Source: Lingula anatina (Eukaryota > Brachiopoda > Lingulata > Lingulida > Lingulidae). From it: DNA of 64,000 bases. The stretch covers positions 610,065 to 674,064 of the forward strand of contig NW_019775735.1 in NCBI RefSeq assembly GCF_001039355.2, given 5' to 3'. Made by a program: the position numbers and the translations under genes. Below are positions 39,911-51,672 of this stretch, piece after piece; position 1 is the first letter of the stretch, and the number at the start of each line of letters is the position of its first letter. The notes under the pieces are model-generated. The model did no database searches and was not told where the DNA came from. It saw only the letters and a list, made by a program, of their open reading frames with translations.

Positions 39911-39938
39911 ATGTACAGACACATCTGTGTCTGTACAT
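39911..39938. repeat. perfect 13-bp inverted repeat with 2-nt loop
   Basis: The arms are ATGTACAGACACA and TGTGTCTGTACAT. They lie between the GC-rich repeat and unit B2. Confidence 0.85.
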
Positions 39939-40977
39939 AAAAATAAAGCTATGAATTGTTAATCAGTAAGTATTTTAATAAGTATTTTAAAAAGTTGTGT
40001 TATTGCCTACCTTTATAACGCCATGGTCATTGCGCTGTTGCTTATCATTAATTATTCAGTGATAAATAAATCACCGTGAAGATTAGAAAAAATATTTATT
40101 TACGTCTCTAATTAGGCCTACATATCAGAACAATATCTTGTTAGTTTTAATGACTGAAAACTGTTTATAATCCATCAGTTTTGCAGGATGGTTAATAGGG
40201 CCTATTACCTTTTCAGCATGAAATAGGTAGTGAATTAAAATGTTTGGTGAATTCCACATGGGTAAATATTTTGACCTGCGGCTGCTTTCATCTTAAAATA
40301 TAACAAAATGTATGTGTCCAATGGGATTAAGCGCAAGTAGCTTTAGGTGCCCAAGAGTTTACATAGCGCATTAAACCCTAAAATCAAATCAACAAAAAGT
40401 TGCCTGTGTGCAATCAGAAAGGCATGAAACTCTTAAGTATGCCAAATTTAAACAGCATCCTTTACTGAGCAAAAATAGGGAAAGTTTCATTCCTTGTCTA
40501 AGCAGGGTTCTGTGCCATTTAGTAGGCCTACCATTGGCCTTTTTTCGAACTTTTTCTGTCGACTGGCAGTGCGTCGACACTGTCAGAGCAGATTATTACG
40601 CAGGGCAAGGTCTTCCAGTTGAGTAATGTTATAAATCTTACTTAACATAATCATTTTGGTTTTGTGTTGTTAATATAACTTGTATCATTTGATCTGTCCG
40701 TAAACGTAGCTATTGAAATTTTGTTTAAAATCTGGGGGGAGGAGGGGGAGTATGGGAGCGATTTCAATAAAAAAAAACAAGGCAGCGAAGCTGTCAAATG
40801 TACAGACAAAAAGCAGGAAATAACAAAATAGGCTACTGTCAATTCTGATGCAAAAGCACATTCAACATTCAACATTCAACATTAAACTGCAAATTCAACA
40901 TCAAATTTTAATTATGCTCAACAGGTAATACCAATGTAAGTAAAATGTGTAACACGCATAAGGCCTCAGGCCCATGG
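39937..40977. repeat. 1-kb duplicated unit, copy B2
   Basis: Direct-orientation counterpart of 38826-39849, from ataaagctatgaattg to aggcctcaggcccatgg. It differs by scattered substitutions and by insertions such as taggcc. Confidence 0.85.
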
Positions 40978-41303
40978 AAGTTCAAGTTCACACTTTGAAA
41001 ATGTATAACTTCCAGAAAAAGAAGTCAATTAGACTGCTTTTCCAACTCCGGCTGCATTTTAGTCCTGCATTTCTTTTTTGAAAGTTTGGCAATCATAAGT
41101 AACGTGGTTTTCCCATAATGGTCATCATGACAGCAGCACCCAAAATTGTGTTTTCTTCTATTCTGATGCAATATTAAATACTGTTTAACAGTATAATGAC
41201 CATCAATTCTTAAAAATAAAACATTAGTATCATGGGTATTCAGAAAATGTGACTAGCAAAGGTCTTCAGGCCCATGGAACTTCAAAGTCACAACTTGAAA
41301 ATG
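40962..41303. repeat. short direct repeats about 300 bp apart
   Basis: The block tcaggcccatggaagttcaa, followed by a variant of cacactttgaaaatg, at 40966-41003 recurs at 41266-41303. The preceding 60 bases are also similar, which suggests an old 300-bp tandem unit. Confidence 0.65.
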
Positions 41304-41604
41304 CCAAAATGTAAACAAGACAGCACTGTTCTGATATGTTTTTTTTCATTTTTAACAATTTTTAACATAAAACAAAATTAACAGTTTACTGCCATTTTTA
41401 TATGATTAACTAAAAAAATTAATGAGATGGGAAAAATATCAATAGAGCAGTGTTTAAAATTTCCATTCTGAGATTCTGAACATAGTGAATGATTGAATCT
41501 GACAAACTGCAATGATATGAGTTTATTTCCATTTTTGAAACTTTATTACACAATACACGATAACAACTTTACCATCATTTTTACAAAATCAACTAATAAT
41601 GTTG

Positions 41605-41605
41605 N
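41605..41605. other. single-N assembly seam
   Basis: One N. The match to the first TMEM26-like locus (from 34017) begins at the very next base. Confidence 0.9.
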
Positions 41606-42412
41606 ATATGAAGGACTAATCGGAGTCAGCAGTGTCTAATATCTAATGAAGAGCCTTTATTAGACCCATAAAACAGATAACTTTATCAGGGCGTATAACT
41701 TTGGTGCACACAACAAATTTACAGCACGGTAATTGTTTTTGATGTAATGCCAACAGGGATCAAACGATATCACTGAGTTTGACTGCCTTATCAGCACTGC
41801 AATATTCGTTTAGCTTCATACATGTATATCTGTATTTCCCAGGTCACTTCAGTGTTAGATTAGTCGCATATCTGGTCCCGCCATAACAACTAATACAAGT
41901 CAATGTTTGAGGAGTAAACATTAGACATGGTCACGTGACGAGGCTACGAAGTACGGGACATTTGATGAGTAAGACCAAAGTTTGGATATGGAAAAGGGAT
42001 CAGAAGCAGCAGACTAGAAGACCGCAAACAGTCAGACGATTCTGTGTCACTGCAACGACGAAGATGGCGTAAAAAGGGAACAGCGACAAGACAGATCCCC
42101 ACGCCTGAAGAAGAGACTTTTGTTGACGGAGTTCATTAGATTTATTGCTATAGTATTACCTATTGTCTTGACAATTTGGAGATACGGAGAGTTAGCAGGT
42201 TACCCAAGCTACATTCCGTCTTTGCCACATCGACATGCTCAATACTGGGGGATATCGGTCGCCATTCTCGTTCTTGGAAGTGCTGTGATATACTTTCCAA
42301 TAAAATGGCTGACCTTCAAATTTGCTTTCTTCCACGCAGCAAGAGTGGACCGAGGATGGTAAGGCAGATTATGGTGTTGTATCGTCATGCGGTTCTCTTG
42401 TTTTCTTTCTTT

Positions 42413-42439
42413 TCTTCTTCTTCTTCTTCTTCTTCTTCT

Positions 42440-42479
<40 letters not shown>

Positions 42480-42491
42480 GTGTGTGTGTGT
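42413..42491. repeat. (CTT)n(CT)n(GT)n microsatellite
   Basis: Compound simple repeat after exon 1 of the broken copy. It is expanded relative to 34859-34920. Confidence 0.95.
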
Positions 42492-43194
42492 CTTTGTGTC
42501 TGTGTTTTTTTCTTTGGGAGAAACTAGTGTGGAAAGGGCTCCTGCATAATATTACAGTTAGCTGGGTTAGAGTTGGGGTCAGGCGACATCTGTGAAACTG
42601 TCGATGAAAAACCCAGTCTTCTCTCTCTGGTTTAAAATTGCATTAGCAAACAAGTAATTTGAATGAAATACGCCTTGATTAATAAAATTGAATTGTCAAA
42701 TTAATACAGTTTAGGGTCGACCTATTTAGCCCACCAGTTTTGCACCCTTTTCTAAGTATGAAGAAATGCAATAGCAAGGCCCTACGCATTCGAAAGCATG
42801 TCCAGCCAATTAGCTTTTCCCACTGCCTACGTTAAAGAACAAAACACCATAAATATAGCTTACATTGCGAGTTTCAAATGACGCAGTGGTCCTCAGGGTG
42901 CAAGCACATGATGTACACGCACAGACAGCGCCAATCTGATAGACTTCTCGTGATGCACTACAGTACAGTCTATGCTGTGTATAAATATGGAGACAATATG
43001 AACAATGTTTCCGTGTATTAAAGCAGATAGCCATTGGTAAAAATAATACATCATTTATTATCGAACTGGTTTTTTTACTTACGATCTATATCTTATCAGA
43101 GGGCCTTGATAACAAGACTGATGGGTGTATTCGAGCACCAAAATATTGATTTCCTACTACAATTTTATAAGAGACAGAGAAATTGCAACTGATA

Positions 43195-43373
43195 CAGACC
43201 CGAAGATTGGAAGCGGTGGGGCATCGATTTGAAAGAATTGCTATTTTGATGAGAAAAGACCCGCTCTGAGTCAAAAATTTCTGTCTTACCTCATTGTGGC
43301 TCATTTTAGAGGGTAAAAAGGTCCGCGATTTTTTTTTACTCCCCTCCCCTTTGAAATGTTTGTTACGGGCCTG
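43195..43373. mobile_element. CAGRCCCG MITE in the broken gene copy
   Basis: The left end is CAGACCCGAAG and the right end TTACGGGCCTG. Corresponds to copy b of the first locus. Copies a and c have no equivalent here. Confidence 0.75.
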
Positions 43374-44144
43374 AAAATGTACCTGTGGTGTGTGTGTGTA
43401 TGTGTGTTGTTTCCGTATAATGTAGATACAACAGCATGCAAAATATACAGATAACAACCGAATAGCTTCATGTAGTCATATCTGTAATCATTAACTCGGC
43501 CCACCCAAATTGTCCAGATTAGAAGTCCAGTGTTATAAACAAAATTTAATCCAGAAACTCGTGGTGGTATATAGCATTGGTCCACTCACGACTGTTTACT
43601 CATTGAATTTCTTAAAGAGACACGGATTGCGGGAGTGAAAGTATGTTTTAATAAATCACTAAATATGTTCCACCAAGCCATACAATGTATAAATGAATAA
43701 TATACATAGTCATAGGTTTTACGTTCTTTCAGGCGGCCTTCAATCGTGATCTACCTGCTAGTCTGTGCTTTGCCTTGTCTAGTTGTCAACCTTATTGGGA
43801 CCAAGGTCAAGGTAAAAACTGTCACACATTGCTTAATGTTTGTTGTGTACAGTTATAACACCGCAGTTTTGGGGAATAAAACGGGTAACTAATGAGAACT
43901 GGGAAAGCAAATTGTTGGTGTATTTCGAACTTAACGCAGGTTTTAAGAATTCTGTTTAAATGTTGTCCGTACTTTTAAAAGGTAAATAAAAATCGGCCTA
44001 CTTGTTTCCTTATATGATAAACAACATAAACAAACAAACGGATAGAATAAGATAAGGCAGAATGCACCTGTGGGTAACCTAATAATTAATTTATATCACA
44101 TTTAAATCGTTTCTACCCAAAAACGGCCATCACAATACAAATCG

Positions 44145-44797
44145 AGCACACGAACGAAACGTAGTGCCTCGATGTTGGTAAAGTTGAAAGTAAGCTTTCA
44201 ATTACAATCAATGCAGGCGAAACTAAAATAATCGATGGAATATGCAAAAGGGCAATTATAATGAACAGTACAAACGCAGTCTTGGAACCAAATGATCTTA
44301 GTCCATTGCCTGGGGGTTTGATAATGCACCCTTCTTTAGTAAGTGTGAAAGGTAGGTCAAACGAAATACCTGTAGTTATTACAAATTTCTCAAAGAAGGC
44401 TGTTACAATACCAAAAAAGTACATTTTGTGTAATGTCAATAGAGCGTGCAACGTTTCGTCCATGCTAAATGAAAGTGGAGATTCTACTAGTAGTTGTGAC
44501 CATCTTCGTGTTCAGAATCAGTCATTGGGCGGAGACGACATGTTGGAGAGAACGCATTTAACTGATGCAGAACAAAGGCAAGTAGACCAATTGCTTTATG
44601 AATATAATGACATTTTTGCAAAGGGCGATACTGACATTGGTTCAACAAATTTGGTCAAACATAAAATTCGACTAACAGACCATACCCCATTCAAAGACAA
44701 GTACAGGAGGATTCCAGCAGGTATGTATGATGAAATTCGAAATCATTTGAGGGACATGTTAGATGCTGGCGTGATAGAAGAGTCTGAAAGTCCTTGA
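44145..44797 (+). mobile_element. Ty3/gypsy-type pol fragment (protease-RT linker)
   Basis: A stop lies near 44158, after which one frame is open to the seam. From 44261 it encodes 178 residues. The C-terminal part has the pattern found just before the reverse-transcriptase core of Ty3/gypsy Pol: LLYEYNDIFAKGDTDIG, then VKHKIRLTDHTPFKDKYRRI, then a segment ending LDAGVIEESESP. The RT catalytic core, RNase H and integrase are absent because the sequence stops at the N at 44798. No long terminal repeat was identified. The left edge lies directly in the remains of TMEM26-like exon 3, so this is either an insertion with deletion or a chimeric contig. Confidence 0.8.
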
Positions 44798-44798
44798 N
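44798..44798. other. single-N assembly seam
   Basis: One N ends the gypsy pol reading frame. About ten bases later the sequence becomes repeat A. Confidence 0.9.
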
Positions 44799-44802
44799 CC
44801 TT

Positions 44803-46262
44803 AGAAACTGTTGTCGGGTCACTGTCCTGCAGTAATTTGTCATGCGCAACTCAACCTTCTTTCAATATATCGCGTTTCTTTCCAGTTGTGTAAACAATAG
44901 GGACTTAAAGTACTATATATAGCGCATATACTCAGCAACATGTGGGTTATCAAAATGCACAGACGTAGAATTAATCTCTTATGATAATGATCGCAACATT
45001 TATATATCAGCCAATTGTAAAAGTGATTCAATTCCAAGAAGATAGATAAAGGGCATAAAAATTCACTCTCAGGTATTGCATGGGTGTTTTAAATTAAAAA
45101 TGTTGAAGAAACCAAAAAGTTATTTCAAATGGAATGTCTTTCATCATCTCACAGTTTAATTTGCATGGGCATTCCGTTTCCTGTAAATTAGTTCACCATT
45201 TTGGAAAATGTCATTGATTTTTTGGTCACAAATTTTTAGTTTTCTAACACAAAATATTTGCAACATTCAAGGGGTAATGATTTTAAAGCCATTGTGACAT
45301 AACCACTGTATTTAAAAACCTGGTTGAAAAACATCATAATATCCATCTTTATTAACTTGACATCAAGATGATGCCCTTTATTCTTCGACGTCTAGGACAT
45401 TCTATTTTAAAAATAGAACTAAAAATCAGGTTACACCCATTTTCTCAATTACATCGCCAACTTAGAAAATTTCTGATACAGGTATTACTTTCCGGGCTGT
45501 AGTAAATGTGAAAAAAGTATGTGTATGAGTCCTTACATTGAAGCCTTCTGCAATGGACATACATAAAACATTTTATCAGCCTGTGTCAAGACCTCTAAAA
45601 ATTAAAACTTAAAATAGCACACGCGGCCTTTTAAAAAGATATCACATTACTGGTGTATAATTCATCCTACAATTACTGTATGCACCTGTGTGTCCATTCT
45701 TCTTGCCTAACCATTATAAACTGACCATGTCATAATAGGGCCTTTAACATATAAAATGCTAATTATTACATAAACAGTGTATTTGATAACTTGGTTGAAA
45801 AACATCATAATATCCATCCTTATTTACTTGACATCGTGGTGTATGAGTCTTGATAATGAAGCCTTCTGCAATTGACATACATGAAACATTTTATCAGCCT
45901 GTATAAAGACCTCTAAAAATTAAAACTTAAAATATTACACATGGCCTTCACAAGGCTGGTAAAAGATATCACATAACTGGTTTATAATTCATCTTATAAT
46001 TACTGCATGCACCTGTGTGTCCATTCCCCTTACCTAACCATTACATCATAATAGGACTTATAATATATAATAATGTTAAAACATAAAGATACCACGGAAA
46101 AGAAACAGCTTCTGTTTTAGTTTAAGGCAAATTGTGGAGAATAATGTTAAGGACCACTTAAAGTTTGCCACAAGCACCTTCAAGCTTAAGTGAGAAGCTG
46201 TGATAGAATAAGCAGATCTAAGAATGGATGAGTGGCCTGCACTCCCCTCTTTCCCCAAGTAT
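44803..46262. repeat. 1.5-kb interspersed repeat, copy A
   Basis: Non-coding. It matches 50464-52705 in the same orientation once a 1.1-kb insertion in that copy is removed. It includes an internal duplication: the block around 45320-45375 (ggttgaaaaacatcataata) recurs at about 45794, and 45517-45720 resembles 45840-46040. Element class unknown. Confidence 0.8.
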
Positions 46263-46269
46263 CACTTTT

Positions 46270-49200
46270 CAAAATGAGCAACGTGGATTCTTTCCCACCG
46301 TCTTCCTCACTCTAAACTACATGTATGCATTTCTTTGTATGCAACGGTTATGTTGCACACTTCAAATATAGCTAAAGAAACAACATGAACAGATGAAGGT
46401 CAAATTACTCTTATCTGAACACTACACAATGGAAGATATGGTACACTGCAGCTCAACGAATTATTCAAACTTAATAAGTATATTTCAGAAACATCATTTT
46501 ATCCAAATAGATAGTTTCTTTAGTGAAGGTAACATCATACAGTTTCATGAATAGTTTTCTACACCCCTCCCCCCAAAAAAGGGAAAAAGAGATAATATTT
46601 TTCTATGCTCAAGTGTAATGATTTACGCGTGACAGAACCAGGATCAGGCATAATATAAGATTCAGTTCTTCACATGTACCTCATTATAGCATGGAATCCA
46701 TAATTAATAGCTTTCTCCAATGTGAAAATAGAAAGAAAACTACACATTGTAGTTTCAACATTTACACAAAATGAAGAAAAAAATAAGGCTCATTATACAA
46801 AAATTACTGCAAAATTCTATTTTGGCAGGTAAATCTCATGGAGTGTACTTTTAATAGCTCAATCCAAAATGAAAACAACCACAATTTGAAGTTTCAACAT
46901 ATAAAAAAACTTGACAGTACACAAGCAAAAATGGGTCTTCATTATATACAACTACCCTTGGTGTTAAAAACTTTAGAATCTTAACAATGGTAGCGCATTG
47001 AAATACTGCATCTATCACAGAAAAAGCAGTTACATTGTAAAAGAATACTCTGTCTCATTATTCATGATTAAATAAATGCAATTATCATGATTAAATAAAT
47101 GCAATTATTTAATGCACATTGACTCAAATCGATATATTCAAGCTTTGCCAACACCTTTTATGAATTCATTACAGTAAGAATATGAAACTTGCATAAATCC
47201 CAAAATAAATTAGAACAATTTCATGATGAAAATAATGCGTTGCATTTGCTAAGGCTTCCAGTTAGTAGGTGGTTGCAATCACCAACGCAAATGGCGATCG
47301 ATCGCTAGCCTGCAATCGCAATTTGCGAAGCTTTCAGGTTATAGAGCCCAGGTGACCCTGTTTGTAAAAATACGACTAGAAGAGGATACATATTTATCAC
47401 ATCGCATGAATATGTTCAATAAAAGTAGAATATAAAGACTAACAGATTTCCACTTCGCCTCCTGGCTTAAGTAAAATACAGAGAAGCTGGTAATTACATA
47501 ATAAGTAGGTTGGAAACAAAAAGAGGCGTGCCATTCAATTAAGCCGATTTCAACTGTAACATATAACACATAATAAAATAAAACATGTTAAAATTTACCG
47601 CAAATTAATCCTATCAGATGTACCGAGTGGCTCAATTATCTATAAGCTCCCATGTTTTGTTATTTAATTGCTATTATGACTAGCAACCAAAACTTGTCGC
47701 CATGTTTAATTACATAAAAAATCTTATATAAAATGACGCAATGGCAATGGCAATTAATATGGGATTTACTCGTTGTAAACAATAGCCTCGAAAGTAGTTG
47801 TGAAATCGCTATTTACGCTCGATCACAATTTGCGATGCCCAGTCCAACCTATTCGAGTGCTTTAAATGACTAACTTATTTACGCCTTGAATAAACAAGAT
47901 AATGTTCATCAACATTTCAAATGGTTATCATTAATCAGTCTTGCGCCTTCTGGATTAAACTGAATTCTATATAGCTTATCTATTGAACAGCTGAACGTGT
48001 GTCATATCAGGTTGTCCCAACCACCTTATCGACACTCATCCAATTGGGTTCATGTGGCTGCACACACCTTGACGTAACTATACTGACAGACAATGAAAAA
48101 GCATCATTTATTTATCAAATAATATTTTAATTTCCTATGGCGCATTAAGAAAATAACAGTTTTCGTGTGAAATATGACCCATTATTCAGTCACGCATGGT
48201 GAAATAAAGGTCAGAAAAGATAATTAAAATGCACGGTTACGTGATCAAATCTCTTTGGTTCCGCCCAGCCTCCAGCATCCCCAGGGCCCGCAGTCGCTCT
48301 TCCAGTGCCAGACGTGGCATCACTTAACTTTTTTGTCATGTGTCATACTGGATTTGGTGACTACCTTAAATAGGCTTAATTAATCCCATATATTGAACCT
48401 GATTAATTCACACCAATCACGAGACAGGAAAAACACATGATTTTGTAACAGCTGATCACAAAATACTGAAACGGAAATTTTAAACACCCGAGTGGTCAGC
48501 CCACTCTCTTATGATCAAACAAATACATTTTTACTCATTTATAAGGTTGGAATCGATTCTTGGTCAAAAAGTACAAGAAAGTTTTCTGATGCGTTTTCAT
48601 TGACTGTCAAGTATAAATACGCCGACGTTGTCACCATTGCATACACGCACACCGCGATGATTACACGATGAAAATCAAAGAATTGGAGTTTGTCGATGAA
48701 ATTATGCTTTCATTTTACACCGTAATTGTCAATTTAAAACAGAACCTCATTCGAGTTCGTTGACATTACCCAAACATGAACTATGGTATGGGGAATTCTT
48801 GTTTTATGACAATACGTGCATTTCTTTTGTTCAGCAGGTGGGAATAAGTTCAGTTTAATTTACACTAACGAAAGCTACAGTTATTTCAGACCAAAGAAAT
48901 AATCTTGATAGAGTATTCTCCCGCTAGATTTTTATAGGTCAGGTACTTGTTATATATTTTCTACATGTGATATAATCAGTAATATGATTTTAGTAGTAGT
49001 TAACAGTATGAACTTGCACTTGTGACAAGATGAAATCGGGCAAATAAGAAACTTTTATCCAGTTTGAAGGGAAAGGGAAGGGGTAAATCATCCCGGTAGT
49101 CTATAGCGTCTACACGTTAATTTCACATACCACGAAATGGATTGATTTGGACTTACCTTACCAGCACACTTGACTTGATTCAGATCGTCTTAGGCTGTGT

Positions 49201-50460
49201 CTCTCAAGAAGAATACACTATTGGTCTCTCTGTCTCTAGCTCACAACGGTGTCTTCTTTATAATGGGTAAATGGAATTGCGTCTTAATTTTCACTATGGA
49301 AAATCTCGGTCCCATAAAACACGTTTGAACTAGCTAGCCTAAAATGACGCCATACGAGCCTCCAAATGGTCCAATAATCCGCGTGTGTAAGGGCAAACCA
49401 GGTATCTATGCGCCGCTCATATCATCTTACCTTTAGGTGACCGCATTTATCGACTTCTCGCGGGACTGACATTGCACGCATGTGCGCCATTTTCAATTTG
49501 AGTGTAGACATCGATACTGATTATTAAAGTGTACTTTCCTTTCCATCACAACTTTATTTACCTTCGTTAAAGATCTCAGATAATGTCAACGCCATGTGAG
49601 ACACTGCAAATCGTCCTATAATCCGCGCGCCTTAGGTTAGCAATGGGCTATATCACATTTTCTTGCCTCATAGGGCAAAAATAAAGTTGATACTAAAATA
49701 TGTTTTTGTGACATTAGGTTACCAATACATGGACGTCATGCCATTTTTGCTCGTAAAATGTCTTGACCTTGTGATTGGGTCATGACCTTGAATTCCAGTG
49801 TTCTTGAAAATAGTTGCAAAAGAGTGGGGATCCCTCAGTTAGTAGGAGTTGATACTTAAAATATGTTTTTGTGACATTGGGTTCCCAAGATATGACCTTC
49901 AAGGTGACTCACCCCATTCAATGGCGGCCATTTTGGATTTTCGCCGAAAACAGGACTTTGCCATGGGGGGATTCATGAGGGAAATTCTGTGGGCTATATT
50001 TGGCCTTCAAAGAACCAGAATCAGTTGAGAAACCTTTGTCACCAATTTTTGCAACCTCGTTTACTGGCCTATTTGGGGTGTTTATAGAAAAGACGTAAAA
50101 ATTGACTACTTTATTTTAAACACTTTGCATCTAAACAAGGAAAAAGTAAAAATTAAGGTATATGAATTAAAAGATTTGAATACTTTAACCGATTTTTTGT
50201 GCTTTATGGTAGACTTGTGTTGTACTGTAAGATCGTTTTATGCGGTTATTAAGTTTTTGTACCTGTTTTTTAAATCATGTAGGTATTTTATGACAATCGT
50301 TTTCTAACCAATCAAGGTGACGGCCGAGCGTGCTTTAACCCCCTTTTTATGGAGGTTCTGGAAAACGGGAAATTCTTGCTAAAATTGACACGTCATGTAT
50401 CCCACAATTCAATTCCAATCACTTTCATTCAAATTATATTCAACCAGATTCCAGAAGTTC
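46270..50460. other. gene-free stretch
   Basis: No supported coding region. A TATAAATA box sits at about 48612 with no ORF after it. A direct duplication of about 165 bp lies at 49684-49905. The related phrases caatcgcaatttgcgaag (47313) and gatcacaatttgcgatg (47820) recur without a clear element boundary. Confidence 0.5.
49684..49905. repeat. direct duplication, about 164-bp period
   Basis: The phrase aaaatatgtttttgtgacat, followed by t(a/g)ggtt(a/c)cca, occurs at about 49697 and 49857. The second copy is followed by a gcggccattttgg phrase. Confidence 0.65.
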
Positions 50461-50682
50461 TTTAGAAACAGTTGTCGAGTCACGGTCTCGCAGTCATTTG
50501 TCATGCACAACTCAAACTTCTAACAATATATTTTGCTGCTTTGATAATCAACGCGTTTCATTCCAGTTGTGCAAACAATAGGGACTTAAAGTACTATATA
50601 AAGCGCAAATACTCAGCAACATGTTGGTTATCAAAATGCACAGACGTAGAATTAATCTCTTATGATAACGATCGCATTATTT

Positions 50683-51257
50683 TAATGTCTCCTCCATCTC
50701 AGTGTACCACAACCCGCACAAAAACGAAGTAGATACTCCAGCGCAGTAGACTACTGCAATCATACTGCAAACATGCTTCAAATCTGCTTCGATGTGGGAG
50801 CTAATTAGCATATTTGAAACATGCTTCTATCATGCTGCTAATCTACTGCATTTATGCTCCTCCTCTGTACAAACCTATGCAATTTTTGAAGTAGAATTGC
50901 AGTAGGGTATACTGCATTTCTACTGCAAATATGCTCCACACCACTACTGCGTTAATGCTTTTTTGCTACTTCGATACTACTGCATTTTCGTGCGGGAAGC
51001 TTTCGTAGTCTCATTCATAACAAGAAAGAAGGCAACAAGGAATACTGATTGTTCGTGATTTGGCCAAACAAGGCCGTTTTATTATATAACCCCATTATCC
51101 TAATCATTTTAACAATAATAACAATGTAGCAAATTGTTGCGTGCATTAAATGTTATGGTCTTAGGGATAAAAATTATATATCAAATATTCAATAAGACTC
51201 ATCATCCTAAAAATTATTATGTGACGAGTCAGCAAAAGTTATTATTTACCAACAAAT
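50683..51257 (-). mobile_element. interspersed repeat C (interrupted), inverse of 62487-62780
   Basis: The reverse complement matches 62487-62780, for example aacaaggaatactgattgttcgtgatttgg against ccaaatcacgaacaattaatattccttgtt. The copy here is split by the MITE at 50713-50996. Confidence 0.75.
50713..50996. mobile_element. 284-bp MITE with CCCGCAC termini and repeated TACTGCA motifs
   Basis: The ends are CCCGCACAAAAACGAAGTAG and the inverse of CCCGCACGAAAATGCAGTAG. The interior repeats TACTGCA/TGCAGTA-type heptamers and ATGCT phrases many times. The related copy at about 62750 lacks it: there gtaccacaaactttt is uninterrupted, which gives an empty site and suggests a target duplication of at most 2 bp (AA). 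Confidence 0.85.
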
Positions 51258-51457
51258 TTGCACAAATTTCATTAGTGGGGTTGCAAAGAGGCCTGAAATT
51301 TTTTGAACTGAAGATTTCCAGTTGAAGATTTGAGATAACTTGTAGCTTAATCGTATCATGCGCGTCAACAGAATGAATCAAGCAAAATGGGGGCACGCAG
51401 TGATGCCCCATGGTATAAGTAGAAACATATGTGCCTCAATGGAGACTACCCCTCTAG

Positions 51458-51672
51458 GGCTCTGTTCTCACAACTTTTAGATCGATCTATCACCGCGGGG
51501 AGTCTCACTAGATAACTGTCAGATAATCCGCCTTAAGTGTCCGTCCCCGCCTACTACAAGCTATAAAGGGTAATTAACTTTCGTGTCCGCCCGGCTGACA
51601 GCTATTTAGCGTGAACCCCCAGGGAGTTAGGTCGATCCAATGTAGGTCGATCTAATCTATGAGAATGGGGTG
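51458..51672. mobile_element. MITE with subterminal AGATCGATCT, copy 2
   Basis: Inverse-orientation relative of 18624-18855. It lies inside the insertion within copy A'. Confidence 0.7.

Larger units (their letters stand above)
41606..44144 (+). pseudogene. broken second copy of the TMEM26-like gene, introns retained
   Basis: Matches 34017-36990 in order: 5' flank, exon 1, intron 1, exon 2 and intron 2. In exon 1 the bases around the start codon are altered (accatgtca became acatggtca), so the ATG is out of frame and meets TGA within four codons. The original frame also carries TAA (a GAA codon in copy 1) and TAG (a GCG codon in copy 1). From 42120 the exon is open and nearly identical. Exon 2 (43734-43812) is intact with both splice sites. 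The exon 3 acceptor and about 11 following codons are deleted, and only 30 bases of exon 3 remain (44115-44144) before the sequence changes to a gypsy-type pol fragment. Retained introns show a DNA-level duplicate, not a retrocopy. Single Ns next to it mean it could also be a misplaced haplotype. Confidence 0.85.

Noticed and set aside
48605-48660. TATAAATA promoter-like site
   Set aside because: No ORF or exon follows on either strand; an isolated TATA motif is expected by chance in AT-rich DNA.
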